DNA of 64,000 nt from Guptibacillus hwajinpoensis (lineage in GTDB: Bacteria > Bacillota > Bacilli > Bacillales > Guptibacillaceae): contig NZ_LELK01000004.1 in assembly GCF_001039475.1 (NCBI RefSeq), forward strand, positions 1,405,086 to 1,469,085, written 5' to 3'. Shown one piece after another: positions 8,492-17,655 of this stretch; the first letter of the stretch is position 1, and each line of letters opens with the position of its first letter. The notes under the pieces were generated by a model. That model made no database searches and was not told the DNA's origin. It worked only from the letters and a program-made list of their open reading frames with translations. Position numbers and translations under genes: made by a program.

Positions 8492-10846
8492 ATGTTAAGA
8501 TCTAAAACACGCTGGAAACTGGCTGAATCAGATGAAACAAACATTGATCGGCTCCAGAGTGAACTTGGTATCTCTCGACTAGCTACCTCATTACTTGTGA
8601 ACAGAGGTATTGAGAGAGAAGAAGAAGCAAGAAGGTTTTTATATAAAGAAAATTTATCCTATCATGATCCTTTTTTGATGGATGGTATGAAAGAATCTGT
8701 TGATCGTATTCAACATGCTATAGCAGAGAATGAGAAAATCCTAATTTTCGGAGATTACGATGCTGATGGCGTAAGTAGTACAACTGTTCTCATCTTTACA
8801 CTGCGTGAGCTTGGCGCTACTTTTGACTATTACATTCCAAATCGTTTTACAGAAGGTTATGGTCCAAATGAAGCAGCTTTTCGCCAGGCTAAAGAAGACG
8901 GTTATGACTTAATTGTGACGGTGGATACTGGAATTTCAGGAGTTCATGAAGCGGAAGTGGCAAAGGAAATAGGTATAGATCTAATTATTACAGATCACCA
9001 TGAGCCACCTCCTGTATTGCCAAATTCCTATGCAACAATTAATCCTAAGAAACCAGGCTGTGGATATCCTTTTAAAGGACTAGCAGGAGTTGGGGTTGCG
9101 TTTAAGCTATCTCAGGCTCTACTAGGACGAATACCTGGTCATCTACTAGAAATTGCAGCTATGGGTACAATTGCTGACCTTGTTCCATTACAAGATGAGA
9201 ATCGGTTAATTGCAAGCGAGGGTATACGGGCACTACAAAACTCAAGCAAACCAGGCATTAAAGCTTTACTTGATGTATGTGGGTTAAAAGGGCAGGAATT
9301 GAACGAGGAGCATCTTGGATTTGGAATAGGCCCTCGCCTGAACGCTGTAGGACGACTCGAAAGTGCAGATCCTGCTGTTGAGCTTTTGACAACGGATGAT
9401 TCCGAGCTTGCTGAACAGCTTGCTAGCGAAATTGATGCATTAAATAAAACACGTCAAGAACTTGTGAATACAATGACTCAAGAAGCAATAGAAGATGTAG
9501 AATCGAACGACCTGTTAAATGAAAACAATCGCGTTCTTATTATTGCAAGAGAAGGATGGAACGCAGGTGTCATTGGAATCGTTGCTTCTAGACTGGTCGA
9601 AAAATATTACCGACCAACCATTGTTATGAGTATTGATCGTGATAAAGGCGTTGCGAAAGGATCTGCACGAAGCATTGAAGCCTTTGATATGTTTGCTAAC
9701 CTTTCTGAATGCAGAGATATTCTTCCTCATTTCGGCGGACACCCTATGGCAGCCGGAATGACGATTGACCTAACGTATCTTGAAAGTCTACGTAAGAGGT
9801 TGAATGAACAGGCATTAGAGAAGTTAACTGAGAAGGATTTAATGCCACTTACGAAGGTTGATTTGCACTGTAGAGTGGAAGACATTACGCTTGAAACGAT
9901 TGAAGAGATGAATTTACTAGCTCCTTTTGGAGTGAGTAATCCAAAACCCGTGGTGATGTTGAAGGATGTCAATCTATCACAAATTAGAAGGATCGGTAGC
10001 AAGAATAATCATTTGAAAGTAGCTCTTGAAGAAAACGGTGCGACTCTCGATGGTGTCGGCTTTAACTTTGGGTATGTTTTTGAAGAAATTACTTCTAGAG
10101 CTGCAGTTAGTGTTATTGGTCAGCTATCCGTTAATGAATGGAATGGATTAAGAAAGCCACAAATCTTTGTTAAAGATATGGCAGTGAACGAGTGGCAATT
10201 ATTCGATTACAGAGGTATTCGAGATCTTAAGAAGCGTCTTGAGTCCATGCCACTCGATAAGTTAATCATGATTTCGTTTCAGGAAAGCACTGTTAATAAG
10301 CTTGGCATTCAGCAATGGAAGGAATTTGTCAAAACATCTCCACTAGAAGAAAACCTTAAGTTTGAGAACAAGTATGTTATGCTTCTTGATCTACCAGACT
10401 TAGAAGAAGATCTAGTTGAATTGTTCAAGAAGGGTGGCTTACCTGAGCGAACCTATACTGTTTTTGAGCATGAAGAAGATCATTTCTTTTCCACCCTGCC
10501 TTCTCGTGAAGATTTTAAATGGTACTATGCATTCTTAATGAAAAAGGGAAGCTTTCACTTAAGAGATGCAGAAAAGCTTGCTAAACATAAAGGCTGGTCA
10601 AAAGAAACGGTTCACTTCATGTCACAGGTGTTTTTTGAGTTAGATTTTGTTACAATGGATGATGGACTGATTTCTCTAAATCCACAATCTGTTAAAAGTG
10701 AATTAACTTCTTCCAAAACGTATAGGAGTAAGCTTGAGAAGGCAAAACTTGAAAATGACTTTTGCTATTCCTCCTATCATGCTTTGAAAAGTTGGTTCGA
10801 TCAATCAGTTAATTGTTTCAATAGCACTGAGGAGGCCATAAAGTAA
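8492..10846 (+). CDS. recJ: Single-stranded-DNA-specific exonuclease RecJ
   Basis: 5'-3' ssDNA exonuclease of the DHH/DHHA1 superfamily acting in recombination and base-excision or mismatch repair. 784 aa, close to the B. subtilis length. DHH motifs seen in order: FGDYDADGVSS (motif I), TVDTGIS, ITDHHEPPPVLP (DHH itself), then DHHA1-type GWNAGVIGIVASRL and the glycine-rich HFGGHPMAAGMT. A C-terminal extension of about 230 residues is the Firmicute RecJ tail. ATG 8492 follows AAGAGGTGA; the frame extends upstream through the preceding terminator and is not coding there. The stop directly abuts apt, so recJ-apt are cotranscribed. Confidence 0.95.
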   Translation: MLRSKTRWKLAESDETNIDRLQSELGISRLATSLLVNRGIEREEEARRFLYKENLSYHDPFLMDGMKESVDRIQHAIAENEKILIFGDYDADGVSSTTVLIFTLRELGATFDYYIPNRFTEGYGPNEAAFRQAKEDGYDLIVTVDTGISGVHEAEVAKEIGIDLIITDHHEPPPVLPNSYATINPKKPGCGYPFKGLAGVGVAFKLSQALLGRIPGHLLEIAAMGTIADLVPLQDENRLIASEGIRALQNSSKPGIKALLDVCGLKGQELNEEHLGFGIGPRLNAVGRLESADPAVELLTTDDSELAEQLASEIDALNKTRQELVNTMTQEAIEDVESNDLLNENNRVLIIAREGWNAGVIGIVASRLVEKYYRPTIVMSIDRDKGVAKGSARSIEAFDMFANLSECRDILPHFGGHPMAAGMTIDLTYLESLRKRLNEQALEKLTEKDLMPLTKVDLHCRVEDITLETIEEMNLLAPFGVSNPKPVVMLKDVNLSQIRRIGSKNNHLKVALEENGATLDGVGFNFGYVFEEITSRAAVSVIGQLSVNEWNGLRKPQIFVKDMAVNEWQLFDYRGIRDLKKRLESMPLDKLIMISFQESTVNKLGIQQWKEFVKTSPLEENLKFENKYVMLLDLPDLEEDLVELFKKGGLPERTYTVFEHEEDHFFSTLPSREDFKWYYAFLMKKGSFHLRDAEKLAKHKGWSKETVHFMSQVFFELDFVTMDDGLISLNPQSVKSELTSSKTYRSKLEKAKLENDFCYSSYHALKSWFDQSVNCFNSTEEAIK

Positions 10847-11359
10847 ATGAATTATAAAGATTATATTGCAGTTGTTGAAGACTATCCAAAAGAGGGTATT
10901 CGTTTTAAGGACATTACCCCACTTATGCAAAATGGAGAAGCTTACAGCGCTGTTGTGAATGACATTGCAGACTTTGCAAAAGATAAAGATATCGATGTAA
11001 TTGTTGGACCAGAAGCAAGAGGGTTTATTGTAGGTTGCCCCGTTGCTTATATTCTAGGTATTGGTTTTGTACCTGTACGTAAAGAAGGCAAACTTCCTCG
11101 CGAAGTAGCAAAAGTAGATTACGGTCTTGAATATGGTAAAGACGTACTTACAATTCATAAGGACGCTATTAAGCCAGGACAAAGAGTTTTAATTACTGAC
11201 GATTTGCTTGCAACAGGTGGAACGATCAATGCAACGATTGAATTGGTAGAACAGCTTGGTGGAGTAGTTGTTGGCCTAGCGTTTATGATTGAACTTTCTT
11301 ACCTAGAAGGACGTAAAAACCTTGACCGACATGATATATTTACGTTGATGACATACTAA
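10847..11359 (+). CDS. apt: Adenine phosphoribosyltransferase
   Basis: Purine-salvage enzyme converting adenine plus PRPP to AMP; 170 aa. The PRPP-binding motif is [14 protein letters not shown] near residues 121-134. The other Apt signatures are [14 protein letters not shown] at the N-terminus and [10 protein letters not shown] in the middle. The start codon follows the recJ stop with no gap, and its ribosome site (GAGGAGG) lies inside recJ. In B. subtilis the order recJ-apt-relA is the same, coupling salvage to (p)ppGpp metabolism. Confidence 0.95.
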   Translation: MNYKDYIAVVEDYPKEGIRFKDITPLMQNGEAYSAVVNDIADFAKDKDIDVIVGPEARGFIVGCPVAYILGIGFVPVRKEGKLPREVAKVDYGLEYGKDVLTIHKDAIKPGQRVLITDDLLATGGTINATIELVEQLGGVVVGLAFMIELSYLEGRKNLDRHDIFTLMTY

Positions 11360-11363
11360 AGTG

Positions 11364-11400
11364 TGGAGTGTCCGAATTGCCGGACGCTCTTTCTCTTTAT
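11364..11400 (+). terminator. Terminator or attenuator between apt and relA
   Basis: GAGTGTCCG and CCGGACGCTC form an imperfect stem with a short AATTG-type loop, followed by a T-rich TTTCTCTTT tract. Confidence 0.6.
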
Positions 11401-11528
11401 GATGTATTGTTAAGGCTATCCAGTGCTTACCAGTTAGGAAAAACGACATTTTTCTCATATTCTCTTTACATGGTGACTTTTTTTAACGATAATAGAAGCA
11501 ATATACCAACAGTAATCAAGGTGATTTG

Positions 11529-13712
11529 ATGACGATAGAAGAAGTAATGGAAAGAGCGGAGCAGTATCTGTCTGAAGACGATCTCTCCTATCTTAATAGA
11601 GCTTATGAATACGCGCGCAATGCACATGAAGGCCAGTACCGCAAATCGGGTGAACCATATATTATTCATCCTATTGAGGTTGCTGGCATTCTTGTTAATC
11701 TTGAAGTGGACCCTGTCACAGTTGCTGGGGGCTTTCTTCATGATGTCGTCGAAGACACCGACGTGACGCTTGAACAAATTTCTGATGAATTCAGTCCCGA
11801 GCTTGCCATGCTAGTTGATGGCGTAACGAAACTGAAGAAAATCAAATACAAGTCCAAGCGTGAACAGCAGGCTGAGAATCACCGTAAGATGATGATTGCC
11901 ATGGCGCAGGATATCAGGTGTATTCTTATTAAATTAGCCGACCGCCTTCATAACATGCGTACCCTTAAACATATGCCTAAAGAAAAGCAGATGCAGAAGG
12001 CGAATGAAACGCTTGAAATATTCGCCCCCCTTGCCCATCGTCTCGGTATTTCGACGATTAAATGGGAACTTGAGGACACAGCACTTCGTTATTTAAATCC
12101 GCAGCAATATTATCGGATTGTAAATTTGATGCAAAAGAAACGAGCAGAACGTGAAGGGTTCGTCCATGAAGTAGTAGACGAGATCCAAGAGCGCGTAAAG
12201 GATGTTTCGATTGACGCCGAGATATCTGGTCGTCCTAAACACATCTACAGCATTTACCGAAAGATGGCTAAACAGCATAAGCAATTTAACGAGATCTATG
12301 ACTTGTTAGCTGTTCGTATTGTCGTAAACAGTATCAAGGATTGCTATGCCGTTCTTGGAATTATTCATACGTGTTGGAAGCCTATGCCTGGTCGTTTTAA
12401 AGATTACATTGCTATGCCTAAAGCGAATATGTACCAGTCCCTTCATACGACGGTTATCGGTCCTAAGGGTGATCCACTCGAGGTTCAAATTAGAACGTCT
12501 GATATGCACAAAGTAGCTGAGTACGGTATCGCAGCTCACTGGGCTTACAAAGAAGGCGACGAGAATCAAGTGAATACCTCTTTTGAGAAAAAGCTATCTT
12601 GGTTTAGACAAATTCTTGAATGGCAAAATGACGTTTCCAATGCTGAAGAGTTTATGGAGTCACTTAAGATTGACTTGTTCAGTGATATGGTATTTGTTTT
12701 CACACCTAAAGGCGACGTGTTTGAACTTCCGACAGGTTCTGTACCGCTTGATTTCGCGTATCGTATTCATACCGAAATTGGCAACCACTGTATTGGTGCA
12801 AAAGTGAATGGCAAAATGGTACCTCTTGATCATCGGTTGAAAACAGGAGATATCGTTGAAGTTCTAACATCAAAGCATTCTTATGGACCGAGTAAAGACT
12901 GGTTGAAAATCAGTCAAAGTTCTCATGCTAAGAACAAGATCAAGCAATGGTTTAAGAAAGAAAAGCGAGAAGAGAATGTTGAAAAAGGCAGAGAACTCGT
13001 CGAAAAAGAAATCAAAAACCATGGGTTTGAACTAAAAGCAGTTCTGACTGCAGATAACATTGCAAATGTATCGAAAAAGTTTAACTTCACAAGTGAAGAA
13101 GATATGTATGCAGCTGTTGGTTACGGTGGGATTACTGCAGCTCAAATTGCAACAAGGTTAACGGATAAAGCTCGTAAAGAGAGAACGAAAGAACAAGAAG
13201 AAGAGCTTGCAAAATCGATTATTGAGGGTAAAACCACACATACTCCTTCACGTCCGCCAAGAAGAGCGGAATCTGGTGTTCGAGTAAAAGGCATTGATAA
13301 TCTCTTAATACGTCTTTCGCGATGTTGTAACCCGGTACCTGGTGATGATATCGTTGGATACATTACAAAGGGGAGAGGTGTCTCCATTCACAGAAAGGAT
13401 TGCCCGAATGTGAATGAAGACAATGCTCAGGAGCGACTTCTGGAAGTTGAGTGGGAAAGTGACTCTCCTAAAAATTACAATGTTGATATCGAGATCAGTG
13501 GTTTTGATCGTAGAGGATTGTTGAATGAAGTCCTCCAGGCCGTTGCAGAAACCAAAACAGATATGACGTCGGTTTCTGGCCGCTCTGATAATAACAAAAT
13601 GGCGACCATAAGTATGACGGTGTCGATTCGCAATACGGCTCACCTCCAAAAAGTGGTCGAGCGCGTTAAACGAATTCCAGACATCTATGCTGTTCGCAGA
13701 ATTATGCAGTAG
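11529..13712 (+). CDS. relA: Bifunctional (p)ppGpp synthetase/hydrolase
   Basis: Long RSH protein (727 aa) that makes and degrades (p)ppGpp, the stringent-response alarmone. Domains in order: HD hydrolase with FLHDVVEDTD (about 70-80) and KLADRLHNMRTL; synthetase with GRFKDYIAMPKANMYQSLHT (about 285-305) and the EVQIRT strand; TGS domain starting DMVFVFTPKGDVF (about 391); a zinc-finger-like region with RCCNPVPGDDIVG; and a C-terminal ACT domain (YNVDIEISGFDRRGLLNE). Both catalytic halves look intact. ATG 11529 is preferred to TTG 11526 because AAGGTGA ends at 11524. Confidence 0.95.
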   Translation: MTIEEVMERAEQYLSEDDLSYLNRAYEYARNAHEGQYRKSGEPYIIHPIEVAGILVNLEVDPVTVAGGFLHDVVEDTDVTLEQISDEFSPELAMLVDGVTKLKKIKYKSKREQQAENHRKMMIAMAQDIRCILIKLADRLHNMRTLKHMPKEKQMQKANETLEIFAPLAHRLGISTIKWELEDTALRYLNPQQYYRIVNLMQKKRAEREGFVHEVVDEIQERVKDVSIDAEISGRPKHIYSIYRKMAKQHKQFNEIYDLLAVRIVVNSIKDCYAVLGIIHTCWKPMPGRFKDYIAMPKANMYQSLHTTVIGPKGDPLEVQIRTSDMHKVAEYGIAAHWAYKEGDENQVNTSFEKKLSWFRQILEWQNDVSNAEEFMESLKIDLFSDMVFVFTPKGDVFELPTGSVPLDFAYRIHTEIGNHCIGAKVNGKMVPLDHRLKTGDIVEVLTSKHSYGPSKDWLKISQSSHAKNKIKQWFKKEKREENVEKGRELVEKEIKNHGFELKAVLTADNIANVSKKFNFTSEEDMYAAVGYGGITAAQIATRLTDKARKERTKEQEEELAKSIIEGKTTHTPSRPPRRAESGVRVKGIDNLLIRLSRCCNPVPGDDIVGYITKGRGVSIHRKDCPNVNEDNAQERLLEVEWESDSPKNYNVDIEISGFDRRGLLNEVLQAVAETKTDMTSVSGRSDNNKMATISMTVSIRNTAHLQKVVERVKRIPDIYAVRRIMQ

Positions 13713-13730
13713 TTTAGAAAGGAAGTCTTT

Positions 13731-14174
13731 ATGAAAGCCGTTGTGCAGCGTTCAAAACAGGCGTCAGTTACTGTTGGTGGAAATGTGACTGGTAGTATTG
13801 ATTCTGGTCTTGTCGTACTTCTAGGAGTGACACACGACGATACAGAAACCGATGCCGCTTACCTTGCAGGTAAAATTGCTAATTTGCGTATTTTTGAGGA
13901 TGAGAATGATAAAATGAACCTTTCCGTAAAAGATGCAAACGGGTCTATCCTATCCATTTCACAGTTCACGCTTTATGGTGATTGCCGAAAAGGCAGGCGT
14001 CCTAACTTTATGAAAGCAGCAAAGCCTGATGAAGCAAACGTATTGTATGAAAAGTTTAATGCTTTTTTACAAGATGAGGATCTTAATGTACAAACAGGCG
14101 TTTTTGGGGCTATGATGGATGTCCAGCTAACTAATGATGGACCTGTTACCCTAATTATTGATAGCAAAGAATAG
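13731..14174 (+). CDS. dtd: D-aminoacyl-tRNA deacylase
   Basis: Homodimeric editing enzyme that hydrolyses D-aminoacyl-tRNAs (D-Tyr and others); 147 aa, full length. Family signatures: [15 protein letters not shown] at the N-terminus, the catalytic [17 protein letters not shown] segment (about 80-96) and the C-terminal [11 protein letters not shown], which carries the Gly-cis-Pro motif. It follows relA by 18 bases, with AAAGGAAG as ribosome site, and ends at a bidirectional terminator before the convergent amidase gene. Confidence 0.95.
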   Translation: MKAVVQRSKQASVTVGGNVTGSIDSGLVVLLGVTHDDTETDAAYLAGKIANLRIFEDENDKMNLSVKDANGSILSISQFTLYGDCRKGRRPNFMKAAKPDEANVLYEKFNAFLQDEDLNVQTGVFGAMMDVQLTNDGPVTLIIDSKE

Positions 14175-14179
14175 AAAAA

Positions 14180-14212
14180 GCCGCGGAGCAGTTTATGCTT
14201 CGCGGCCTTTTG
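14180..14212. terminator. Bidirectional terminator between dtd and amidase
   Basis: GCCGCGGAGCA pairs with TGCTTCGCGGC (one G-U pair) with A-rich sequence on the left and T-rich on the right, between convergent genes. Confidence 0.8.
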
Positions 14213-14214
14213 CG

Positions 14215-15642
14215 TTATTGCAAAAAGGAAAGAATACCGTTTGCAACTTCACTTGTGATTTCTGCCTGGTAGTCTAGTCTATTTACGAGCTGTTCTTCCC
14301 AAGGATTTGATAAGAAGCCAAGCTCTAGAAGAACGGAAGGCTGTTTATTGTTACGAAGCACATAGTAATTTCCAAACCGGACTCCACGATCTCTGAGAGA
14401 CGTATCATCACCGATTTTATTATGAATAGCTGATGCCAAAGACATGTCGCTTTGATCATAATAATAAGTTGTTGTTCCATTCGCTGTAGGATCGACTGTG
14501 CTGTCAAAGTGAATACTAACAAACGCATCTGCATTATTTCGCTCTGAGATAGTGGTTCTTTCATCAAGGGCAATGTAGGTGTCCGTGTCTCTCGTAAGTA
14601 TTACTCTTACACCAGCGCTTTTTAGCTTTTCAGCTATTGTCGAAGTTGTTCTTAGAGTAAGGATCTTCTCAAGAGTTGTAATTCCTTGAGCGCCACTGTC
14701 ATTTCCACCATGACCTGCATCAAGAACAACTGTTTTCCTAGCGTGTAGATTTTGTTTGGTAGAAAGTGATGCGGCTGTCGAAACGACCCATTCGGCCACA
14801 TAAGCAGAAGAACCATCAGTTAGGGCAACTTCATACCACTGACCTTCTTTTGATAGAATCTGATATTTTTCATGAAGGCGTGCTTGTGTAATCACCTTAT
14901 TTCCTAATCCAGGTCCATCTCTTAAATTCGTTGCTTGGTATAGAATAGTTGCATAGCGAGAACCGGCGCTTTTCGTTGTTTCTTTTAAGAAAGAGCTGTC
15001 TACCCAACCTGTTTGTCCATTATCATAACGGATGAAACTCCAGTCATTTTCTTTCTTTACTTCTTCTACTACAGATCCTGAAGGTAGTTGATGAATAATG
15101 CGGCTTCCAAGTCCTTGCGATTCGCGTACATTCAAAATGTTAGCCTGAACTTCTTTAATTGAAGATACAGCTTGATCAGATTCGGTTGTTGAATTGACTA
15201 ACCAGGATGCAACCCAGCCTTCTTGCCCCTTGTAGTCAATTGCAATCCAGTCCTTCTCTGTTTTGATAACGTCCCATTTAGTATTTACTTCAATGCTACC
15301 CAATACCGGAAATTCTTTCCCTGGACCTGCGCGAACTTGAAGGTCTGAAACTGTTGATTCAATCGTTTTGGAGGAATTATTTTCTGACGTGATTGTGACA
15401 AGTCTACTAGCAACCCATCCGACTTTTTCCGCATCTAATTGAATCTGTATCCACTCTCCATCCTCTTCCATAATGGGGTGCGACTCGTTCTGATGAACTT
15501 GAGTGATAACGGAAGAAGAAAGGTTCGGTGCAGATCGAACATTAACGGTTTCATTAAAATTTGCCATTTTTTGAGCGGAGGCTCCTGAAGGCATTGTGAA
15601 TAGAATAGTAAATAGCAAGATAAGTACAGAATAATTTTTCAA
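14215..15642 (-). CDS. yrvJ: Secreted N-acetylmuramoyl-L-alanine amidase with four SH3 domains (YrvJ-like)
   Basis: Cell-wall hydrolase, 475 aa. It has a signal peptide (about 1-23, ending SGASA), four bacterial SH3 repeats (about 26-82, 92-150, 160-218, 228-287) each ending in a GWV-type turn, and an Amidase_3 catalytic domain (about 300-475). Zinc and catalytic residues are visible: VVLDAGHGG, the TLEK glutamate, VSIHFDS and LLELGFLSN. The enzyme cleaves the MurNAc-L-Ala amide bond. B. subtilis yrvJ occupies the same place between dtd and hisS. It faces dtd and is monocistronic, with GGAGC before the ATG. Confidence 0.9.
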   Translation of the reverse strand: MKNYSVLILLFTILFTMPSGASAQKMANFNETVNVRSAPNLSSSVITQVHQNESHPIMEEDGEWIQIQLDAEKVGWVASRLVTITSENNSSKTIESTVSDLQVRAGPGKEFPVLGSIEVNTKWDVIKTEKDWIAIDYKGQEGWVASWLVNSTTESDQAVSSIKEVQANILNVRESQGLGSRIIHQLPSGSVVEEVKKENDWSFIRYDNGQTGWVDSSFLKETTKSAGSRYATILYQATNLRDGPGLGNKVITQARLHEKYQILSKEGQWYEVALTDGSSAYVAEWVVSTAASLSTKQNLHARKTVVLDAGHGGNDSGAQGITTLEKILTLRTTSTIAEKLKSAGVRVILTRDTDTYIALDERTTISERNNADAFVSIHFDSTVDPTANGTTTYYYDQSDMSLASAIHNKIGDDTSLRDRGVRFGNYYVLRNNKQPSVLLELGFLSNPWEEQLVNRLDYQAEITSEVANGILSFLQ

Positions 15643-15787
15643 GAAACGGCTCCTTTCAGTTTGTCTTGTTGTTTTTACATAAGCATAATTTCTTTATCGG
15701 ATAAAAAGATTCCTTCGTTTAGTTGTAAAACGTCTTCTTTTTGGTGAGACTAGTAGAACAATTCACTAAAAAAAAGGATGAGATCTG

Positions 15788-15961
15788 TTGAGATCAACAA
15801 ATAAAGAAATGATGAATTATAATGTATCACAGCCAGAGTTTGGTGTGGACTATCATGATTTTATTCAAAAAGAACAATGCTTATCAAATATGGAACTTGC
15901 TGAAGAGTTTGGCCTATCGTTAAAAAGTATAAAAATAATGAAGCAAAAAATGAAGCGTTAA
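15788..15961 (+). CDS. Small HTH-like protein, YrzK-like
   Basis: A 57-residue frame starting at TTG 15788, preceded by AAGGATG at seven-base spacing. It reads PEFGVDYHDFIQKEQCLSN and then MELAEEFGLSLKSIKIMKQ, a probable helix-turn-helix segment with a basic C-terminus. B. subtilis has a similar-sized gene (yrzK) between yrvJ and hisS; that is a position-based link. An alternative ATG lies at 15809. It is likely a DNA- or RNA-binding peptide of unknown role, and the hisS promoter begins 26 bases after its stop. Confidence 0.6.
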   Translation: MRSTNKEMMNYNVSQPEFGVDYHDFIQKEQCLSNMELAEEFGLSLKSIKIMKQKMKR

Positions 15962-15986
15962 TGTTAATAAACGAAGTGAAATAGAC

Positions 15987-16015
15987 TTGACAAAAAAAAC
16001 GCTGACTCGTATGAT
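15987..16015 (+). promoter_or_regulatory. Sigma-A promoter for hisS-aspS
   Basis: TTGACA (15987-15992), 17-base spacer, TATGAT (16010-16015), immediately before the T-box leader. Confidence 0.85.
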
Positions 16016-16021
16016 AGAAAA

Positions 16022-16290
16022 CAATTCAGTAAATCGATACGAAGCTCCGATGAGGAAGAAAAGTAAAAAAAATCCGGGTTGATCAGAGAGGAAATGCCTT
16101 GGCTGCGAGCATTTCTCAATTCCGTTTTTTCGAAAGACACTTCCAAGGATCGTCTCCGAACAGGTAGCTCAGTAGGGGATGACGTAAACAGGCGTTAACT
16201 GTTTAAGCGGAAGGACTCGTCCTTCCATTAGGGTGGCACCGCGGGTAACTCTCGTCCCTGAATTTCGATTCAGGGATGGGAGTTTTTTTG
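16022..16290 (+). promoter_or_regulatory. T-box riboswitch leader of hisS-aspS
   Basis: tRNA-sensing leader. Seen: Stem I with GGAAG/CTTCC base pairing, an AGTA motif on the 5' side of the specifier loop, the distal AGAGAGG...TTGGCTG elements, and GAAAGACAC on the 3' side. The T-box proper, AGGGTGGCACCGCGG, is at 16230-16244. A terminator with stem TCCCTGAAT/ATTCAGGGA and a T-run (about 16250-16289) ends the leader. Uncharged tRNA pairs with the T-box UGG and favours antitermination. The specifier region reads GAC at 16136-16138 and, overlapping, CAC at 16138-16140; these are Asp and His codons, fitting the two downstream synthetases. Confidence 0.92.
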
Positions 16291-16368
16291 TATTCAAAAA
16301 AATTTATCTTTATAAGTGCCTGAACGCAACTGTTGGCTTTTCGATCGTGAATAAAGGAGGACAAAGAC

Positions 16369-17655
16369 ATGAGTTTTCAAATCCCTAGAGGTACTCAGGA
16401 TATTGTTCCTGGTACGTCTGAGTTATGGCAATACATTGAAAGTAAGGCAAGAGATATTTGTCGTCGATATAATTATCACGAGTTACGCACCCCGATTTTT
16501 GAACACACGGAACTATTCCAACGTGGTGTAGGGGATACAACGGATATCGTTCAAAAAGAAATGTATACATTTCAAGATCGAGGCGATAGAAGTCTCACCC
16601 TTCGTCCTGAAGGTACGGCGTCAGCGGTTCGTGCGTATGTGAACAACAAAATGTACGGTCTACCTGAGCAGCCAGTCAAGCTCTATTACATTGGTCCGAT
16701 GTTCCGGTATGAACGTCCTCAATCAGGTAGAATGAGACAGTTTGTGCAATTTGGAATTGAAGCCCTTGGAAGCAACGATCCTTCAATCGATGCTGAAGTT
16801 ATTGCGCTTGCGATGGGATTATATCAAGAACTAGGACTTAATAAACTTAAACTATATTTAAACAGTCTTGGTGATAAAGAAAGTCGTGAAGCACACCGCA
16901 AAGCACTTGTTCAACACTTTGAGCCACGCATTGGGGAATTCTGTAGCGATTGTCAAAATCGATTAGAGAAAAACCCTCTTCGCATTCTTGATTGTAAAAA
17001 AGACAGAGATCATGAATTAATGGGTACAGCACCTTCCATTGTTGATTATTTAAACGAGGGGTCAGCGCACTATTTCAGTAAAGTGAAAGAAGCATTAGAT
17101 CATATGGATATTGAGTATGTTCTCGACGATCGTCTTGTACGTGGGCTAGATTATTACAACCATACTGCATTTGAAATCATGAGTGATGCTGAAGGATTTG
17201 GCGCTATTACGACGCTTAGCGGGGGCGGACGCTACAATGGACTTGTTGAAGAAATGGGTGGTCCGTCAACACCAGGTATCGGTTTTGCGATGAGCATTGA
17301 ACGATTGTTAATGGCGCTAGAAGCAGAAGGCATTGAATTGCCAGTAGAGAAATCCATTGATTGCTATGTCGTTACAATGGGTGATGAAGCACAAGCTGCT
17401 TCAAATGGCCTTGTTCAAAAGCTTAGAAGAGCAGGTATCTCTACAGAGAGAGACTACCTAGATAAGAAAATGAAAGGCCAGTTCAAAGCAGCTAATCGTC
17501 TTCAATCAAAGTACGTGGCGATTCTCGGAGATGAAGAAATTGAACGCAACGAAATTAACGTAAAAAATATGATCACTGGTGAACAAGAAGCTGTGAGTCT
17601 TGCAGAAGTATCATCGTATCTCATAGATAAATTAAAGGAGGAAGATGGAGAATGA
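16369..17655 (+). CDS. hisS: Histidyl-tRNA synthetase
   Basis: Class II aminoacyl-tRNA synthetase charging tRNA-His; 428 aa. It starts with the family hallmark [10 protein letters not shown]. Motif 2 is visible as [24 protein letters not shown], the histidine-binding motifs as [13 protein letters not shown] and [12 protein letters not shown], and motif 3 as [11 protein letters not shown]. The C-terminal anticodon-binding domain starts near residue 330. AAAGGAGGA precedes the ATG. It overlaps aspS by four bases (ATGA), so the two are translationally coupled under the T-box. Confidence 0.96.
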   Translation: MSFQIPRGTQDIVPGTSELWQYIESKARDICRRYNYHELRTPIFEHTELFQRGVGDTTDIVQKEMYTFQDRGDRSLTLRPEGTASAVRAYVNNKMYGLPEQPVKLYYIGPMFRYERPQSGRMRQFVQFGIEALGSNDPSIDAEVIALAMGLYQELGLNKLKLYLNSLGDKESREAHRKALVQHFEPRIGEFCSDCQNRLEKNPLRILDCKKDRDHELMGTAPSIVDYLNEGSAHYFSKVKEALDHMDIEYVLDDRLVRGLDYYNHTAFEIMSDAEGFGAITTLSGGGRYNGLVEEMGGPSTPGIGFAMSIERLLMALEAEGIELPVEKSIDCYVVTMGDEAQAASNGLVQKLRRAGISTERDYLDKKMKGQFKAANRLQSKYVAILGDEEIERNEINVKNMITGEQEAVSLAEVSSYLIDKLKEEDGE

